Positions 22,372-30,484 of a stretch of DNA of 44,096 nt are shown in pieces. Origin of the DNA: Alphaproteobacteria bacterium (GTDB taxonomy: Bacteria; Pseudomonadota; Alphaproteobacteria; UBA9655); the NCBI GenBank assembly GCA_013815465.1, contig JACDGE010000012.1, positions 1 through 44,096 of the forward strand. Reading direction: 5' to 3'. The position numbers and the translations under genes are program-made. How positions within the stretch are numbered: position 1 is the stretch's first letter; each line of letters begins with the position of its first letter. Below the pieces are notes generated by a model. The model saw only the letters and a program-made list of their open reading frames with translations, did no database searches and was not told where the DNA came from.

Positions 22372-23304
22372 ATGAGTAAATTTTTTAGTATATTAATTTC
22401 TGGTACGATTCTTTCGGCAGTTTCATTTTCTGCTTTCGCAATGGAGAATCCTGATGATCAAAAAGGTAAGTATCAAAAGCTCGCCATTATCGCAGAAGTT
22501 AATCCAAAGACGAGTAGAGCGATTAGCGATGCCCTTCACACAAAAGATGAGGTACAAGGTTTAGGAGCACGCGGGATAAAAGTGGCTCGCAAAGGCCAGA
22601 GCGAATATCACATCTCTATAGATTGCTTTAACCATGACCACCCGGAAAGCCAGAATCTTCATAAGCAATTCGGTGTAGCTGAGGAAAACTATCTTTATCG
22701 AATCATGAGTCGTTTTGCGGGAAGCCACCAAAGAGTGAAGGGTCCTTATATGGCAGCTTGCTATGATCTTCAACTCTGGTGTCAAATCAAAGACCCTTTA
22801 GGAAAAAATAACCAACATATTCACTTCTCAATGCATGAAAATTCTTATGAGAACGTTTTTTCAATTGATAATTTGCATACAATGATAGGCTGCGCGGGCG
22901 GTGAAGCTGATCGGGCACATCTTGTGGCGAACGTTGAAATATATGGAACATTTGCACAAGACTGGACAAATGTTGTTCATAAAGGATTTAAGACGACGAC
23001 GGGCAAATTTGTAGAGGGCATCCTTGATAGTCAAGACAAAGAAGCCCAGCAAAAGGGTACGCTCGAAATGAAACCTCGTCTCCTTGAATATGGCAAATTG
23101 CAAACCCACATCACAGTTGCTCGACTGGAAAAAATAGAGAATGGTAAGCCTTTGGCAGGAAAAGAAGATTTTGACTGTTTGCAACTTGCTTATAAAAATA
23201 TGGCTCGTAAATTCATACCTATATCACTTAATATAGATACGCTTCGGGTGACAACACAAGAGAATCACAAAATGAAACTCTTAGGTAAACCACAACAACT
23301 CTAA
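22372..23304 (+). CDS. Secreted protein with two HxS/T motifs (2H phosphoesterase-like)
   Basis: 310 residues with a signal peptide ('FFSILISGTILSAVSFSAFA', cleavage after Ala23). Two motifs of the form h-H-h-S/T-h occur: His80-Ile-Ser82 in 'EYHISIDCF' and His246-Ile-Thr248 in 'QTHITVARL'. A pair of HxT/S motifs spaced 100-170 residues apart defines the 2H phosphoesterase superfamily (LigT, CPDase, AKAP7), which cleaves cyclic phosphodiesters such as 2',3'-cyclic or 2'-5' linked nucleotides. The region between is rich in His and aromatic residues. Export would make it act in the periplasm or host. The ATG at 22372 follows GAGG; an earlier ATG-less extension is rejected. The assignment is motif-based and moderate. 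Confidence 0.55.
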   Translation: MSKFFSILISGTILSAVSFSAFAMENPDDQKGKYQKLAIIAEVNPKTSRAISDALHTKDEVQGLGARGIKVARKGQSEYHISIDCFNHDHPESQNLHKQFGVAEENYLYRIMSRFAGSHQRVKGPYMAACYDLQLWCQIKDPLGKNNQHIHFSMHENSYENVFSIDNLHTMIGCAGGEADRAHLVANVEIYGTFAQDWTNVVHKGFKTTTGKFVEGILDSQDKEAQQKGTLEMKPRLLEYGKLQTHITVARLEKIENGKPLAGKEDFDCLQLAYKNMARKFIPISLNIDTLRVTTQENHKMKLLGKPQQL

Positions 23305-23315
23305 CGTTTAGGCTC

Positions 23316-23344
23316 GGCGGTTGAATATTGTTCTTTCAATCGCC
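23316..23344. terminator. Hairpin between convergent genes
   Basis: GGCGGTTGAA (23316-23325) pairs with TTCAATCGCC (23335-23344) with one G-U pair and a 9-base loop. It lies between the convergent 2H-like gene and tssE and could end transcription from both sides; no U-tract is present. Confidence 0.4.
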
Positions 23345-23361
23345 GTTTCCCAAATGCCGGC

Positions 23362-23859
23362 TCACGCTACCGCTTTATGTTCTCCCCTGTGGGAAGATTG
23401 AGGTCGGTGTTGTAAGGCGAGGGGAAAATGTATTTCTTGGAGCAAATGGGATTCCTCGATAAAGGCAGAAACCTGAATAAAAAGAGTTTGTTCAACATGG
23501 CTATAGCTCTCAACCCTGACGCGAATGTCTCTTAGCCGAGGTTCAGCGGCTTGAATCGCCGTTTCGATAGAGAGAGCAGCTGCAGGCCACTCTCCCGGAT
23601 TAGAGCCATCAAAATTACTCAGATCCTCTAGACCAAAAAAATCCGGGAATCCAAACATAGGAATGGTTTGGATATGATCCTGGTAGATGACTTTGCGCAC
23701 GGTACAGCGTGTGTTGAGAATAATGGAGAGCTCTTCCACAATTGAGTCTTTAAGTTGTTGGGCATCCAGTAATTGATTCCCTAACCACTCATTTTTATCA
23801 TCCACGATTCGATCAAAAAGAGGGGGAGAGACGCCTCGGTTAATTTTTCTTTGTAGCAT
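23362..23859 (-). CDS. tssE: Type VI secretion baseplate protein TssE (gp25-like)
   Basis: 165 residues. TssE is the gp25/GPW-like wedge component of the type VI baseplate on which sheath and tube assemble. Seen here: N-terminal 'SPPLFDRIVDD', helix with 'DSIVEELSIILNTRC', the family hallmark 'FGFPDFFGLEDL' (usual form GLPD-L), then 'IETAIQAAEPRLRDIRVRVE' as in gp25 and a beta-rich end. It follows tssB-tssC-hcp in the same direction, the canonical order, but hicAB lies between hcp and tssE. The ribosome site is weak (GAGAA), so it may depend on read-through from hicB. Confidence 0.85.
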   Translation of the reverse strand: MLQRKINRGVSPPLFDRIVDDKNEWLGNQLLDAQQLKDSIVEELSIILNTRCTVRKVIYQDHIQTIPMFGFPDFFGLEDLSNFDGSNPGEWPAAALSIETAIQAAEPRLRDIRVRVESYSHVEQTLFIQVSAFIEESHLLQEIHFPLALQHRPQSSHRGEHKAVA

Positions 23860-23896
23860 TTTTTTTCTCTTGTTCGCTTAATCTTACACGAAATTC

Positions 23897-24325
23897 TTAC
23901 TGAATACTATTGTCTTCAAAAGAAACAACTAATTTTTTTCCTAGAATTGCAGCCGTTTTGTCTAATTGGCTGAGAGTTGTCCAATGGCGTAGATCTTCCA
24001 TGTTAGAAACAACGGGCCAAGATGTACCAAGAGAACGGGCAATATCAGCTTTTTTCCGCCCTTTTCGACCGAATCGAACGAGTAAAGCAGCCTGAACGCG
24101 AGATGAAGGGTAAATCATCATCCCAGATGCGCTCTGTGCAGGCAAAGGGATCTCCATGTCTTCTTCAGCTCGTCCTTCCAAGGTTGAGGTTAAAGCCTCT
24201 GAGGCATTGAATAATGCTTCTTCCTGGGCATCACCTTCCGTAAGCGTTTCAGGGAAGTCAGGAAAAGTTACGAAATATTTGTGGTCGCCATCTTTTTGTA
24301 TGATGCAAGGGTACCATATTTTCAT
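23897..24325 (-). CDS. hicB: HicB-type antitoxin
   Basis: 142 residues. The N-terminal half is the HicB fold ('YPCIIQKDGDHKYFVTFPDF', 'TLTEGDAQEEALFNASEALT'), the degraded RNase H-like domain that blocks the HicA toxin. The C-terminal half is a helix-turn-helix ('KKADIARSLGTSWPVVSN'), which would bind the operon promoter. The start ATG overlaps the stop of the hicA remnant (ATGA), the usual translational coupling. The antitoxin frame is intact although its toxin is frameshifted. Confidence 0.88.
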   Translation of the reverse strand: MKIWYPCIIQKDGDHKYFVTFPDFPETLTEGDAQEEALFNASEALTSTLEGRAEEDMEIPLPAQSASGMMIYPSSRVQAALLVRFGRKGRKKADIARSLGTSWPVVSNMEDLRHWTTLSQLDKTAAILGKKLVVSFEDNSIQ

Positions 24326-24512
24326 GAGGGTTTAACTCCGGTTTGACGTTCAATCGCGGCTAAGAGCCCTTTTCTTAAGTCTTTGTTTCCATAAAAGGGA
24401 ACAGTACTCTAAGAGAATCTTTACCCAGGCGATAATGGCTGCCCTGAGATCTTAAAATTTTCCACCCTTCTTTTTGGAGTGATTTGATAGCTGCTTTTCC
24501 ATTTATATGCAT
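24322..24512 (-). pseudogene. hicA: hicA toxin gene with frameshift
   Basis: From an ATG at 24512 the frame reads as HicA: 'INGKAAIKSLQKEGWKILRS' and 'QGSHYRLGKDSLRV', which includes the catalytic His of the double-stranded RNA-binding fold (G-S-H). At about 24,398-24,404 the phase changes; the expected continuation 'TVPFYGNKDLRKGLLAAIER' followed by 'QTGVKPS' and a stop lies in another frame, one base out. A single-base deletion (or +2) in this stretch would explain it. Uncorrected, the protein stops after about 46 codons. Either the toxin is dead or the base is a sequencing error. Confidence 0.8.
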
Positions 24513-24722
24513 AGATCGTTAGAAATGTATTAATTTTAGTATATCTTTAAAAATATATTTTGTGAATTTTGGATTTTTCACTACGGGAATACGATAAAGG
24601 ATTAAGAGTTCTTACCCAACGTGGACCCACTTGTCTAATCCTACATTTATCACTATACGCCTTATTCCTGACCTGTCAAATTTTTGAATTGCCCATTTGG
24701 CCATTCATCAATTTTTTTCTTG

Positions 24723-24749
24723 AAAAAAGGCAACCCACGCTGAGTTGCC
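24723..24749 (-). terminator. Intrinsic terminator after hcp
   Basis: On the minus strand GGCAAC (24749-24744) pairs with GTTGCC (24734-24729) and six T residues follow (24728-24723). It lies 25 bases past the hcp stop, so it should separate tssB-tssC-hcp from hicAB-tssE. Between it and hicA (24,513-24,722) I see nothing coding. Confidence 0.8.
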
Positions 24750-24773
24750 CATTTTTATAAACTGACCGGGAGG

Positions 24774-25331
24774 CTATTCGGCTGCTTTTAATGTGCCTTG
24801 TACGAAGTTAATGAGGGACACATTATTTCCTAGGGGTTTACCTTCTTGATCAAAGGATATCAACGTATCTTGACGTTGTGTAAACCTGAACCATACCTTA
24901 AGCGAATCCAGCTTTTTCCCGTCGAGGGCAATCGCCTCTGTTTTTATTCTTGTTATGATACAGTTTTGATATTCTATTTCTTCCGTTACCGTAATTTTAC
25001 CATTGATAATATCACCTCTATAAATTGTAATCGGCGTTATATTATTTGCCTGATAGAAAGAATTTTGAACAAAAATGGAAGCTTGAGTGCGTAAAATTTC
25101 AATATAAACCCAACTCGCATCGATTTCGCCGGCTGAAAACAGCGTGTTTTCTGCTGAAGAGTTGACATCCCTTACCATCTGTTCCTCAAAAGCTAAAAGA
25201 CGATCGGCTTTAACAAGCTTATCGTCAATATTGTCTCCCGTCAGTGTTCCCGTTCCTTGACCAGCAATATTTACGAATAGGTTCGACGTATTTGTACCTT
25301 GACGGGCGGCTTCTGCTGTCGTTAATTGCAT
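24774..25331 (-). CDS. hcp: Type VI secretion tube protein Hcp (TssD), divergent
   Basis: 185 residues. Hcp forms stacked hexameric rings, the inner tube propelled by the contractile sheath, and carries effectors. The assignment rests on position directly after tssB-tssC and on the beta-barrel-like C-terminal half ('GDIINGKITVTEEIEYQNCI', 'ITRIKTEAIALDGKKLDSLK', 'VWFRFTQRQDTLISFDQEGK'). The N-terminal third (about 1-60, 'TTAEAARQGTNTSN') is unusual, and typical Hcp motifs are weak. An intrinsic terminator follows. A strong ribosome site (GAAAGGAATATAAAG) precedes the ATG, as expected for a highly expressed tube protein. Confidence 0.75.
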   Translation of the reverse strand: MQLTTAEAARQGTNTSNLFVNIAGQGTGTLTGDNIDDKLVKADRLLAFEEQMVRDVNSSAENTLFSAGEIDASWVYIEILRTQASIFVQNSFYQANNITPITIYRGDIINGKITVTEEIEYQNCIITRIKTEAIALDGKKLDSLKVWFRFTQRQDTLISFDQEGKPLGNNVSLINFVQGTLKAAE

Positions 25332-25375
25332 CTTTATATTCCTTTCATTAGGTTATATTTATCTTTCATTTTATC

Positions 25376-26908
25376 TCATTCTGCACGAGGACTTGGTAAA
25401 ATCGCGACCAATCGCAGAGAGGCGGTCAGCTCTTCCAGTTGGAAGAAAGGGCGCAAAAAGACAACGGCTGTGTAGCTGCCAGGTTTTCCAGGAACATCTG
25501 AAACATCTATTCTTGCTTCTCGTAAAGGGAAAGACGCCTTTACAGCCTCTGGCGCAACATCTGTAAGCAGAATATATTGGGAAATCCATGAATTAAGAAA
25601 GAGAGAAACCTCTTGTCGAGACATGAACGAACCAATCTTATCCCTCATCATCGCCTTTATGTAGTGGGCAAAGCGAGAGGCATTGAGCATGTAGGGAAGG
25701 CGTGCCGATATTCTTGAATTCGCATTTGCATTGTTATCTTCATACTCTCTTGGCTTTTGCGTGGTCTGTGAGCTAAAGAATGCTGCGTAGTCCGTATCCT
25801 TGCAATAACATAAAGCCAGAAAGCCTAGATCGCTGAGCTCTTTTTCACGACGATCCGTGATAGCGACTTCTGTTGGGCATTTTACGCTTAAATCCCCATC
25901 GGAGGTTTTGAAGGTATAAGCCGGTAAATTAGTGACCAGCCCGCCCCCTTCGACCCCACGGATAGCAGCCGTCCAACCATAGAGGGCAAAGGCGGTTGCG
26001 ATGTTTTGGGCCATGGGATAGGCTGCATTTCCCCAACAAAACTTGGAATTGTCCATCCCATCCACTGATTCTTCATAATTAAATCCCACCACTGGATTTG
26101 TTTCTTTCCCATAAGGCAAGCGCATTAATACATGGGGAAGAGTCAGAACGAAATAACGGGAGTCTTCCGTTGCTCGAAAGCTTCTCCACTTAATTGTATC
26201 CGTTCCATCAAAAAGCTTAGACAGGTCACGAGGACCGCTCATTTCTGTAAAGCTATCAAAGTTGAACATATCAGCAGAGGCGGCTGTAATAAAGGGTGTG
26301 TGGGCACAGGCAGCGACACTGGAGATCTGCATAGCGAGTTCTACATCCTGAGGGCCACGTCCAAATTCAAAGTCACCGACTAGACAAGAAAAAGGAGTTC
26401 CTCCAAAGGTGCCGTATTGTTCTTCATAGACTTTCTTAAAAAATTGACTTTGGTCAAATTCAACCGCTCTTTCCAGATCGTCCATTAATTCTTGTTTTGT
26501 TACAACCCATAGTTTGATTTTTAGTCGTTCCCCCGTTTCTGCAGCCATCACAAGATTGTGCAGACCGCGCCAAGAGCCTTCAAATTTTTGAAATGAAGGA
26601 TGTTGGATAATTTGATCCATTTGCAGGGAGAGGGATTGATCAACCTGGCTAATACGACTCACAATAAAGGAATAGACGTCATTACCAATGCTCCCTTTTG
26701 GGGCGTCAGAGATCTGACGGGCAAATTCTGCCACCATTTCTTTGGCTCGCTCAACCTGGGAAGGGTCCCGGGCAAGTTTTCCATTTTGGATAATTCTGTC
26801 CAACAGGCTTTCCTTAGGGCCGCTAGGACCATTGCCCGCCCCCCCCTTAGAACCGTTAGCAGGAATGTCCTTCTTCTCTGCTGGTGTTTTTTTTGAGTCA
26901 TCTGCCAT
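25376..26908 (-). CDS. tssC: Type VI secretion sheath large subunit TssC (VipB)
   Basis: About 510 residues. TssC with TssB forms the contractile sheath in the cytoplasm. Hallmarks: 'FQKFEGSWRGLHNLVMAAET', 'FKKVYEEQYGTFGGTPFSCL', 'VGDFEFGRGPQDVELAMQIS', and the C-terminal 'FLRPFFQLEELTASLRLVAI'. A short disordered Lys/Pro/Gly-rich N-terminus precedes. I place the start at the ATG at 26908, which follows GGGAGCTAACC; the frame opens 10 codons earlier inside the tssB 3' end. Spacing to tssB is 10 bases, a tight operon. Confidence 0.96.
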   Translation of the reverse strand: MADDSKKTPAEKKDIPANGSKGGAGNGPSGPKESLLDRIIQNGKLARDPSQVERAKEMVAEFARQISDAPKGSIGNDVYSFIVSRISQVDQSLSLQMDQIIQHPSFQKFEGSWRGLHNLVMAAETGERLKIKLWVVTKQELMDDLERAVEFDQSQFFKKVYEEQYGTFGGTPFSCLVGDFEFGRGPQDVELAMQISSVAACAHTPFITAASADMFNFDSFTEMSGPRDLSKLFDGTDTIKWRSFRATEDSRYFVLTLPHVLMRLPYGKETNPVVGFNYEESVDGMDNSKFCWGNAAYPMAQNIATAFALYGWTAAIRGVEGGGLVTNLPAYTFKTSDGDLSVKCPTEVAITDRREKELSDLGFLALCYCKDTDYAAFFSSQTTQKPREYEDNNANANSRISARLPYMLNASRFAHYIKAMMRDKIGSFMSRQEVSLFLNSWISQYILLTDVAPEAVKASFPLREARIDVSDVPGKPGSYTAVVFLRPFFQLEELTASLRLVAILPSPRAE

Positions 26909-26918
26909 GGTTAGCTCC

Positions 26919-27431
26919 CTATTTTTTGTTCTGTTCAAGTTCTTTTTGTAGCTGACTCAAAGCATCAGGATCTTCGATAATATTTCTGAGTTCAGCGTCT
27001 AAGGCGTCATTTCCATCCAACTTGGATAAAAGATCTGTGAGGGCTACTCGTTTTTGATATTCTTCTCCCAGAGGATCCACTTGGCCAATGATATTGCCAG
27101 GATTAAAATCATCCATGGATTTGAAAGAGAGCAGGACATTCATATCTGGTGCGCGTCCTCCCAAAACATTCTTGACACGCAAGGGAAGTTGAGCATTAAG
27201 GGAAGCCATCACATCATTGATGTTGTCCCGGTCAATGTCGATAAATTTTCGATCTTTTAAGGGAGGGAGCGGGGTTGCAGGTGTACCTGCAAGATCTGCT
27301 AATACCCCCATTACGAAAGAAAGTTCGTAAGCCACTAAAGAACCGCCAATTTCTACGTCATAAGTGATTTGAACACGTGGTGGCCGAACCCTGTCGAGTT
27401 TATGTTGCATACTTGCCGTGAAAATTGCCAT
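26919..27431 (-). CDS. tssB: Type VI secretion sheath small subunit TssB (VipA)
   Basis: 170 residues, the family length. The 'RPPRVQITYDVEIGGSLVAY' strand region, 'ELSFVMGVLADLAG', 'KDRKFIDIDRDNINDVMASL' and 'LLSFKSMDDFNPGNI' are classic TssB. It pairs with TssC to build the sheath that drives Hcp outward. First gene of the visible type VI operon; GGGAG lies before the ATG. In its leader CGGAT-aaaa-ATCCG (27463-27476) could form a small hairpin. Membrane-complex genes (tssJ, L, M), the ClpV ATPase, TssF/G/K and VgrG are not in this window. Confidence 0.96.
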   Translation of the reverse strand: MAIFTASMQHKLDRVRPPRVQITYDVEIGGSLVAYELSFVMGVLADLAGTPATPLPPLKDRKFIDIDRDNINDVMASLNAQLPLRVKNVLGGRAPDMNVLLSFKSMDDFNPGNIIGQVDPLGEEYQKRVALTDLLSKLDGNDALDAELRNIIEDPDALSQLQKELEQNKK

Positions 27432-27617
27432 GTAGAATTTCTCCCTTATAAATCGGTTGTAGCGGATAAAAATCCGTCTTCTCTGATTACTATTTAAAAG
27501 GAAGCTTATTAAAAATTAGTAAATTTTTATGTTTTTATAAAAAAATAATTTTCGAAATTTTGTAAGTGGTTGATTTTTTGGGTTTCTTAAAATTGTAAAA
27601 GTTGGGGATAAATCATT

Positions 27618-28547
27618 TTACCTTTTAGCAAAGTCTGTTATCGGCGGCGTTTTCTCTTTCATATTCTTTTTACTTTTGAAAGAAAAAGAATGTATCTTTT
27701 TAAAGATAGTCCGTTCAAAACCTATAGCAATGGCTGCAACAGCTATTCCCCCTATAATATCGATCAGAAAATGACCTCCATGAGACATACATGAAAAAAT
27801 CATGAGTATATTTAGTATCAAAATAGGAATAAAAATAAACTTACTTTCATGACGAAAAGCATAAATAAGAAGAACTCCTGCAGTCGTATGAAACGAAGGA
27901 AACTCCACAATTCCATTGAATTTTCCCAAAGCGACAATATTCTGACGGAGTTCGTATAATCGTTCAAGATCGCTCAGTTGACCAGGACTTGCTGCAAAAC
28001 CGTACCATTCGTGGGTGCCAACGGCAGGAAAAAGGCCGCCAATAACCGCCGTGAGAACCCCAGCAATCATATACTGCATTATATAGCTTTCAAGATAGTT
28101 TACTTTCCCCAGCCCGCCAAGATAAAATAATATAAAAAACTGTTGAGAGGTTAGACTTGCATATATGTAGCGGAATATAATATCGAGCCCGTGATGATTC
28201 CAAAACCAATGAACGAGAGCAGGGGCATAAAAACCTAAGTAATGATCTATATCAGCTAAAGAAGAACTTATTAGGGGCCGATTGATAGTGTTAAGCAAGT
28301 AGGACAAAATTAATCCGCAATTATTGAAGGCAAGAATCCAGCAAAGAGAAAGTAATATTGCATTAACTCTTTCAAAATGAAATCTTTTTAATAATATGTA
28401 GGAGGAGTATAAAATAAAAATAGTGATAAAAAAAATATAAATAATATCCAAGCTGTAATTAATAGAAATAGAAGAAAAGCTTAACCAAATAACTTCAATA
28501 AAAAAGATAGTCAAGACGACTATCCATATAATTTTTAAATACGTCAC
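27618..28547 (-). CDS. PAP2 superfamily membrane phosphatase/transferase
   Basis: 309 residues, about six transmembrane helices. Phosphatase signature motifs 2 and 3 are visible: 'EFPSFHTTAGVLLIYAF' (PSxHTxxA) and 'MSHGGHFLIDIIGGIA' (SxxxHxxxDxxGG), with the catalytic histidines in each. Motif 1 is less clear, as in the PAP2_3/inositolphosphotransferase subgroup (Aur1-like). Such enzymes dephosphorylate or transfer lipid phosphates at the inner membrane (phosphatidate, undecaprenyl pyrophosphate or phosphoinositides). The start is a GTG at 28547 with AAAGGA about 9 bases before it. Upstream, 28,548-28,719, I see no gene. Confidence 0.85.
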   Translation of the reverse strand: MTYLKIIWIVVLTIFFIEVIWLSFSSISINYSLDIIYIFFITIFILYSSYILLKRFHFERVNAILLSLCWILAFNNCGLILSYLLNTINRPLISSSLADIDHYLGFYAPALVHWFWNHHGLDIIFRYIYASLTSQQFFILFYLGGLGKVNYLESYIMQYMIAGVLTAVIGGLFPAVGTHEWYGFAASPGQLSDLERLYELRQNIVALGKFNGIVEFPSFHTTAGVLLIYAFRHESKFIFIPILILNILMIFSCMSHGGHFLIDIIGGIAVAAIAIGFERTIFKKIHSFSFKSKKNMKEKTPPITDFAKR

Positions 28548-28719
28548 GCCATTTTCCTTTTGTCAGCATAATGTGATCCACAAATGATAAATGACACATT
28601 ATAGGTAAATTTTTTGCTAACAACTCTAACCTGGGACTACTGAAGAGTGAAATGGGAGTCAACACTAGAATATGTGGCATAGAAAGTAATAAAGAAAATA
28701 AGTCGACAATGTCATCTCG

Positions 28720-28896
28720 CTATGGGATAGCCGAATTGATATCCTCATAATGAGTCTGCACTTTTTGTCCTAAAATCGTAACACTTGATAGAATCACTAA
28801 AAAAATGAGAGCTGCAAGTAATGCATATTCAATGGAAGTAACACCATCGTCCTTCATGCAAAAGTTTTTGAAGAATCCCATTTTGAATGATCCCAT
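28720..28896 (-). CDS. Flp-type pilin (divergent copy)
   Basis: 58 residues. A basic leader ends in Gly, followed by 'VTSIEYALLAALIFLVILSS', the Flp prepilin motif with Glu5 and Tyr6 after the cleavage site, and a hydrophobic helix. The C-terminus ('QKVQTHYEDINSAIP') differs from the other two pilins. The ATG at 28896 is preceded by AGG; the open frame continues upstream to 28962 with no ribosome site. Third of three tandem pilin genes; may be a minor pilin. The TadV peptidase and the rest of the assembly machine are not here. Confidence 0.8.
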   Translation of the reverse strand: MGSFKMGFFKNFCMKDDGVTSIEYALLAALIFLVILSSVTILGQKVQTHYEDINSAIP

Positions 28897-28988
28897 AACA
28901 TTACCTAAAAAACCAGATGTGCGAAAGAAAAGAGGGGGATCGGTGTCCCCCGGTCTCAGCACCTAACAGTAAATAGTACGTTGTGGTC

Positions 28989-29147
28989 TTAAAGACTATT
29001 GCCAATACTGGTGAAGTTTGTACTCAATTTTGTACCAATTGTAGTTACAGCAGCAATAATAACAATCGCAATAAGCGCAGCAATCAGACCATACTCAATG
29101 GCAGTGACGCCATCGTCCTTCTCAAAAAAGTTTTTGAATGATTCCAT
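28989..29147 (-). CDS. Flp-type pilin (copy 2)
   Basis: 52 residues: leader 'MESFKNFFEKDDG', cleavage before 'VTAIEYGLIAALIAIVIIAA', then 'VTTIGTKLSTNFTSIGNSL'. All Flp features are present (Glu5, Tyr6, short hydrophobic helix). Its mature part differs from copy 3 by only about two residues, and the two coding regions are nearly identical in DNA, so this is a recent duplication. The ribosome site GAGGTGATG lies before the ATG at 29147. Flp pilins form thin adhesive tad pili. Confidence 0.9.
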   Translation of the reverse strand: MESFKNFFEKDDGVTAIEYGLIAALIAIVIIAAVTTIGTKLSTNFTSIGNSL

Positions 29148-29181
29148 AACATCACCTCATAAAAGTGCCACGTTTTCGATC

Positions 29182-29340
29182 TTAAAGCTTATTACCGATA
29201 CTGGTGAAGTTTGTACTCAATTTTGTACCAACTGTGGTAACGGCAGCAATAATCACAATGGCGATAAGTGCAGCGATTAGACCATATTCAATGGCCGTAA
29301 CGCCTTCGTCTTCTCTAAAGAAATTTTTAACTGTATTCAT
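29182..29340 (-). CDS. Flp-type pilin (copy 3)
   Basis: 52 residues, leader 'MNTVKNFFREDEG' and mature 'VTAIEYGLIAALIAIVIIAA' with 'VTTVGTKLSTNFTSIGNKL'. GGAG lies 6 bases before the ATG at 29340; the open frame extends upstream to 29406 without support. This is the first pilin of the tandem set in transcription order. Upstream, ACACA-aga-TGTGT (29401-29413) is a small symmetric element that may be regulatory. Confidence 0.92.
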   Translation of the reverse strand: MNTVKNFFREDEGVTAIEYGLIAALIAIVIIAAVTTVGTKLSTNFTSIGNKL

Positions 29341-29602
29341 TTTTTTCTCCTGTTTGTGGTATTGTTGATAAATATTTTTATATCTATTACTTATATGATT
29401 ACACAAGATGTGTTAATAAATAGTTAATATTTTCGTTACGATCGGGAGATTTTTTTATTATTAGATTAAGTCAGCAAAAAATCCCATTTCTGAGAACGTC
29501 GTGCTGAACAAGAAATTACGCATATTGTCAACGAGTCACCCTCCTGATATTCTATTGAATCTAATATTTTTATGGGATACAAATACAAAATGGAATTTAT
29601 CT

Positions 29603-30472
29603 ATGATAGAAGATGCTGAACACATAGATCTTTCTATCCCTTTTTTGCTTCCTCAATTTTCTTTGAGAGGGCGTCTGATTCGCTTGCACACGCTTAATAA
29701 GGAAATCTTGAACCAGCATCCCTATCCTGATCCTGTTGCAAAGGTTTTAGCTGAATTTTTGGCCGTGGGAGCAGGGCTTGCCAGCCTTTTGAAATACAAG
29801 GGTGTTTTTACCCTGCAAACAAAAACCTCGGGCTCCGTTAATTTTGTCGTGGTCGATGTCACTCATGATGGAAATATTCGCGGCTATGCCAAGTTTAACT
29901 CTCGTGAGATTTTGCAAAAGGGGGACTTTAAGGATCTTATCGGAAAGGGGTATTTAGCTTTTACAGTTGATCAAGGGCTAAAAATTGAGCGATATCAGGG
30001 AATTGTTACTTTAGAGCATGAAACGCTTGCTCCTACGATTGAGCATTACTTTGATCAATCAGAGCAATTAGAAACAAAGATTTTTATTGCTTCAGAAAAA
30101 ACAGAGGAAGGGGCGTGGAAAAGTTCTGTTCTTCTGCTTCAACAAATGCCCTCAGAAAAAGTTGAGGAAGAAACATGGACCTATGTGGACTCTCTTTTGG
30201 CAACCCTTTCTCATAAGGAATTTTTAGATTTTTCTACTCCGTATGAAACATTGCTCTATCGCCTATTTCATGAAGGAGACGTGACCGTTTTTGAGCCTCT
30301 ATCCCTCCAAGCGAAATGTCGCTGTTCGAAAGAGCGCATTAAAACCTTTTTAACCACTCTTTCTTCCGATGAAATAGAGGGTCTCTTAGAAAAGGGACGC
30401 TTGAAAATAACCTGTGAATTCTGTAATCATGTCTATGAATTTGGTCGCCAAGATCTTATGACAATTCATTAA
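29603..30472 (+). CDS. hslO: Hsp33 redox-regulated chaperone
   Basis: 289 residues. Hsp33 is a cytoplasmic holdase switched on by oxidation. The zinc-binding cysteines are complete: 'CRCSKERI' (Cys239, Cys241) and 'CEFCNHVYEF' (Cys271, Cys274). The N-terminal domain shows 'FSLRGRLIRL', 'HPYPDPVAKVLAEFLAVGAG' and 'GSVNFVVVDVTHDGNIRGYA', all family-typical. The frame opens at a GTG at 29501, but residues before 'MIEDAEHIDLS' look unlike the family and 289 residues is the normal length, so the ATG at 29603 is preferred; its ribosome site (GGA) is weak. A lipoprotein gene follows 12 bases downstream. Confidence 0.93.
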   Translation: MIEDAEHIDLSIPFLLPQFSLRGRLIRLHTLNKEILNQHPYPDPVAKVLAEFLAVGAGLASLLKYKGVFTLQTKTSGSVNFVVVDVTHDGNIRGYAKFNSREILQKGDFKDLIGKGYLAFTVDQGLKIERYQGIVTLEHETLAPTIEHYFDQSEQLETKIFIASEKTEEGAWKSSVLLLQQMPSEKVEEETWTYVDSLLATLSHKEFLDFSTPYETLLYRLFHEGDVTVFEPLSLQAKCRCSKERIKTFLTTLSSDEIEGLLEKGRLKITCEFCNHVYEFGRQDLMTIH

Positions 30473-30484
30473 GGAGAACTTACG

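Noticed and set aside
24569-24760. 63-codon plus-strand ORF between hicA and hcp
   Set aside because: No ribosome site; it runs through the hcp terminator and has no protein-like conservation visible.
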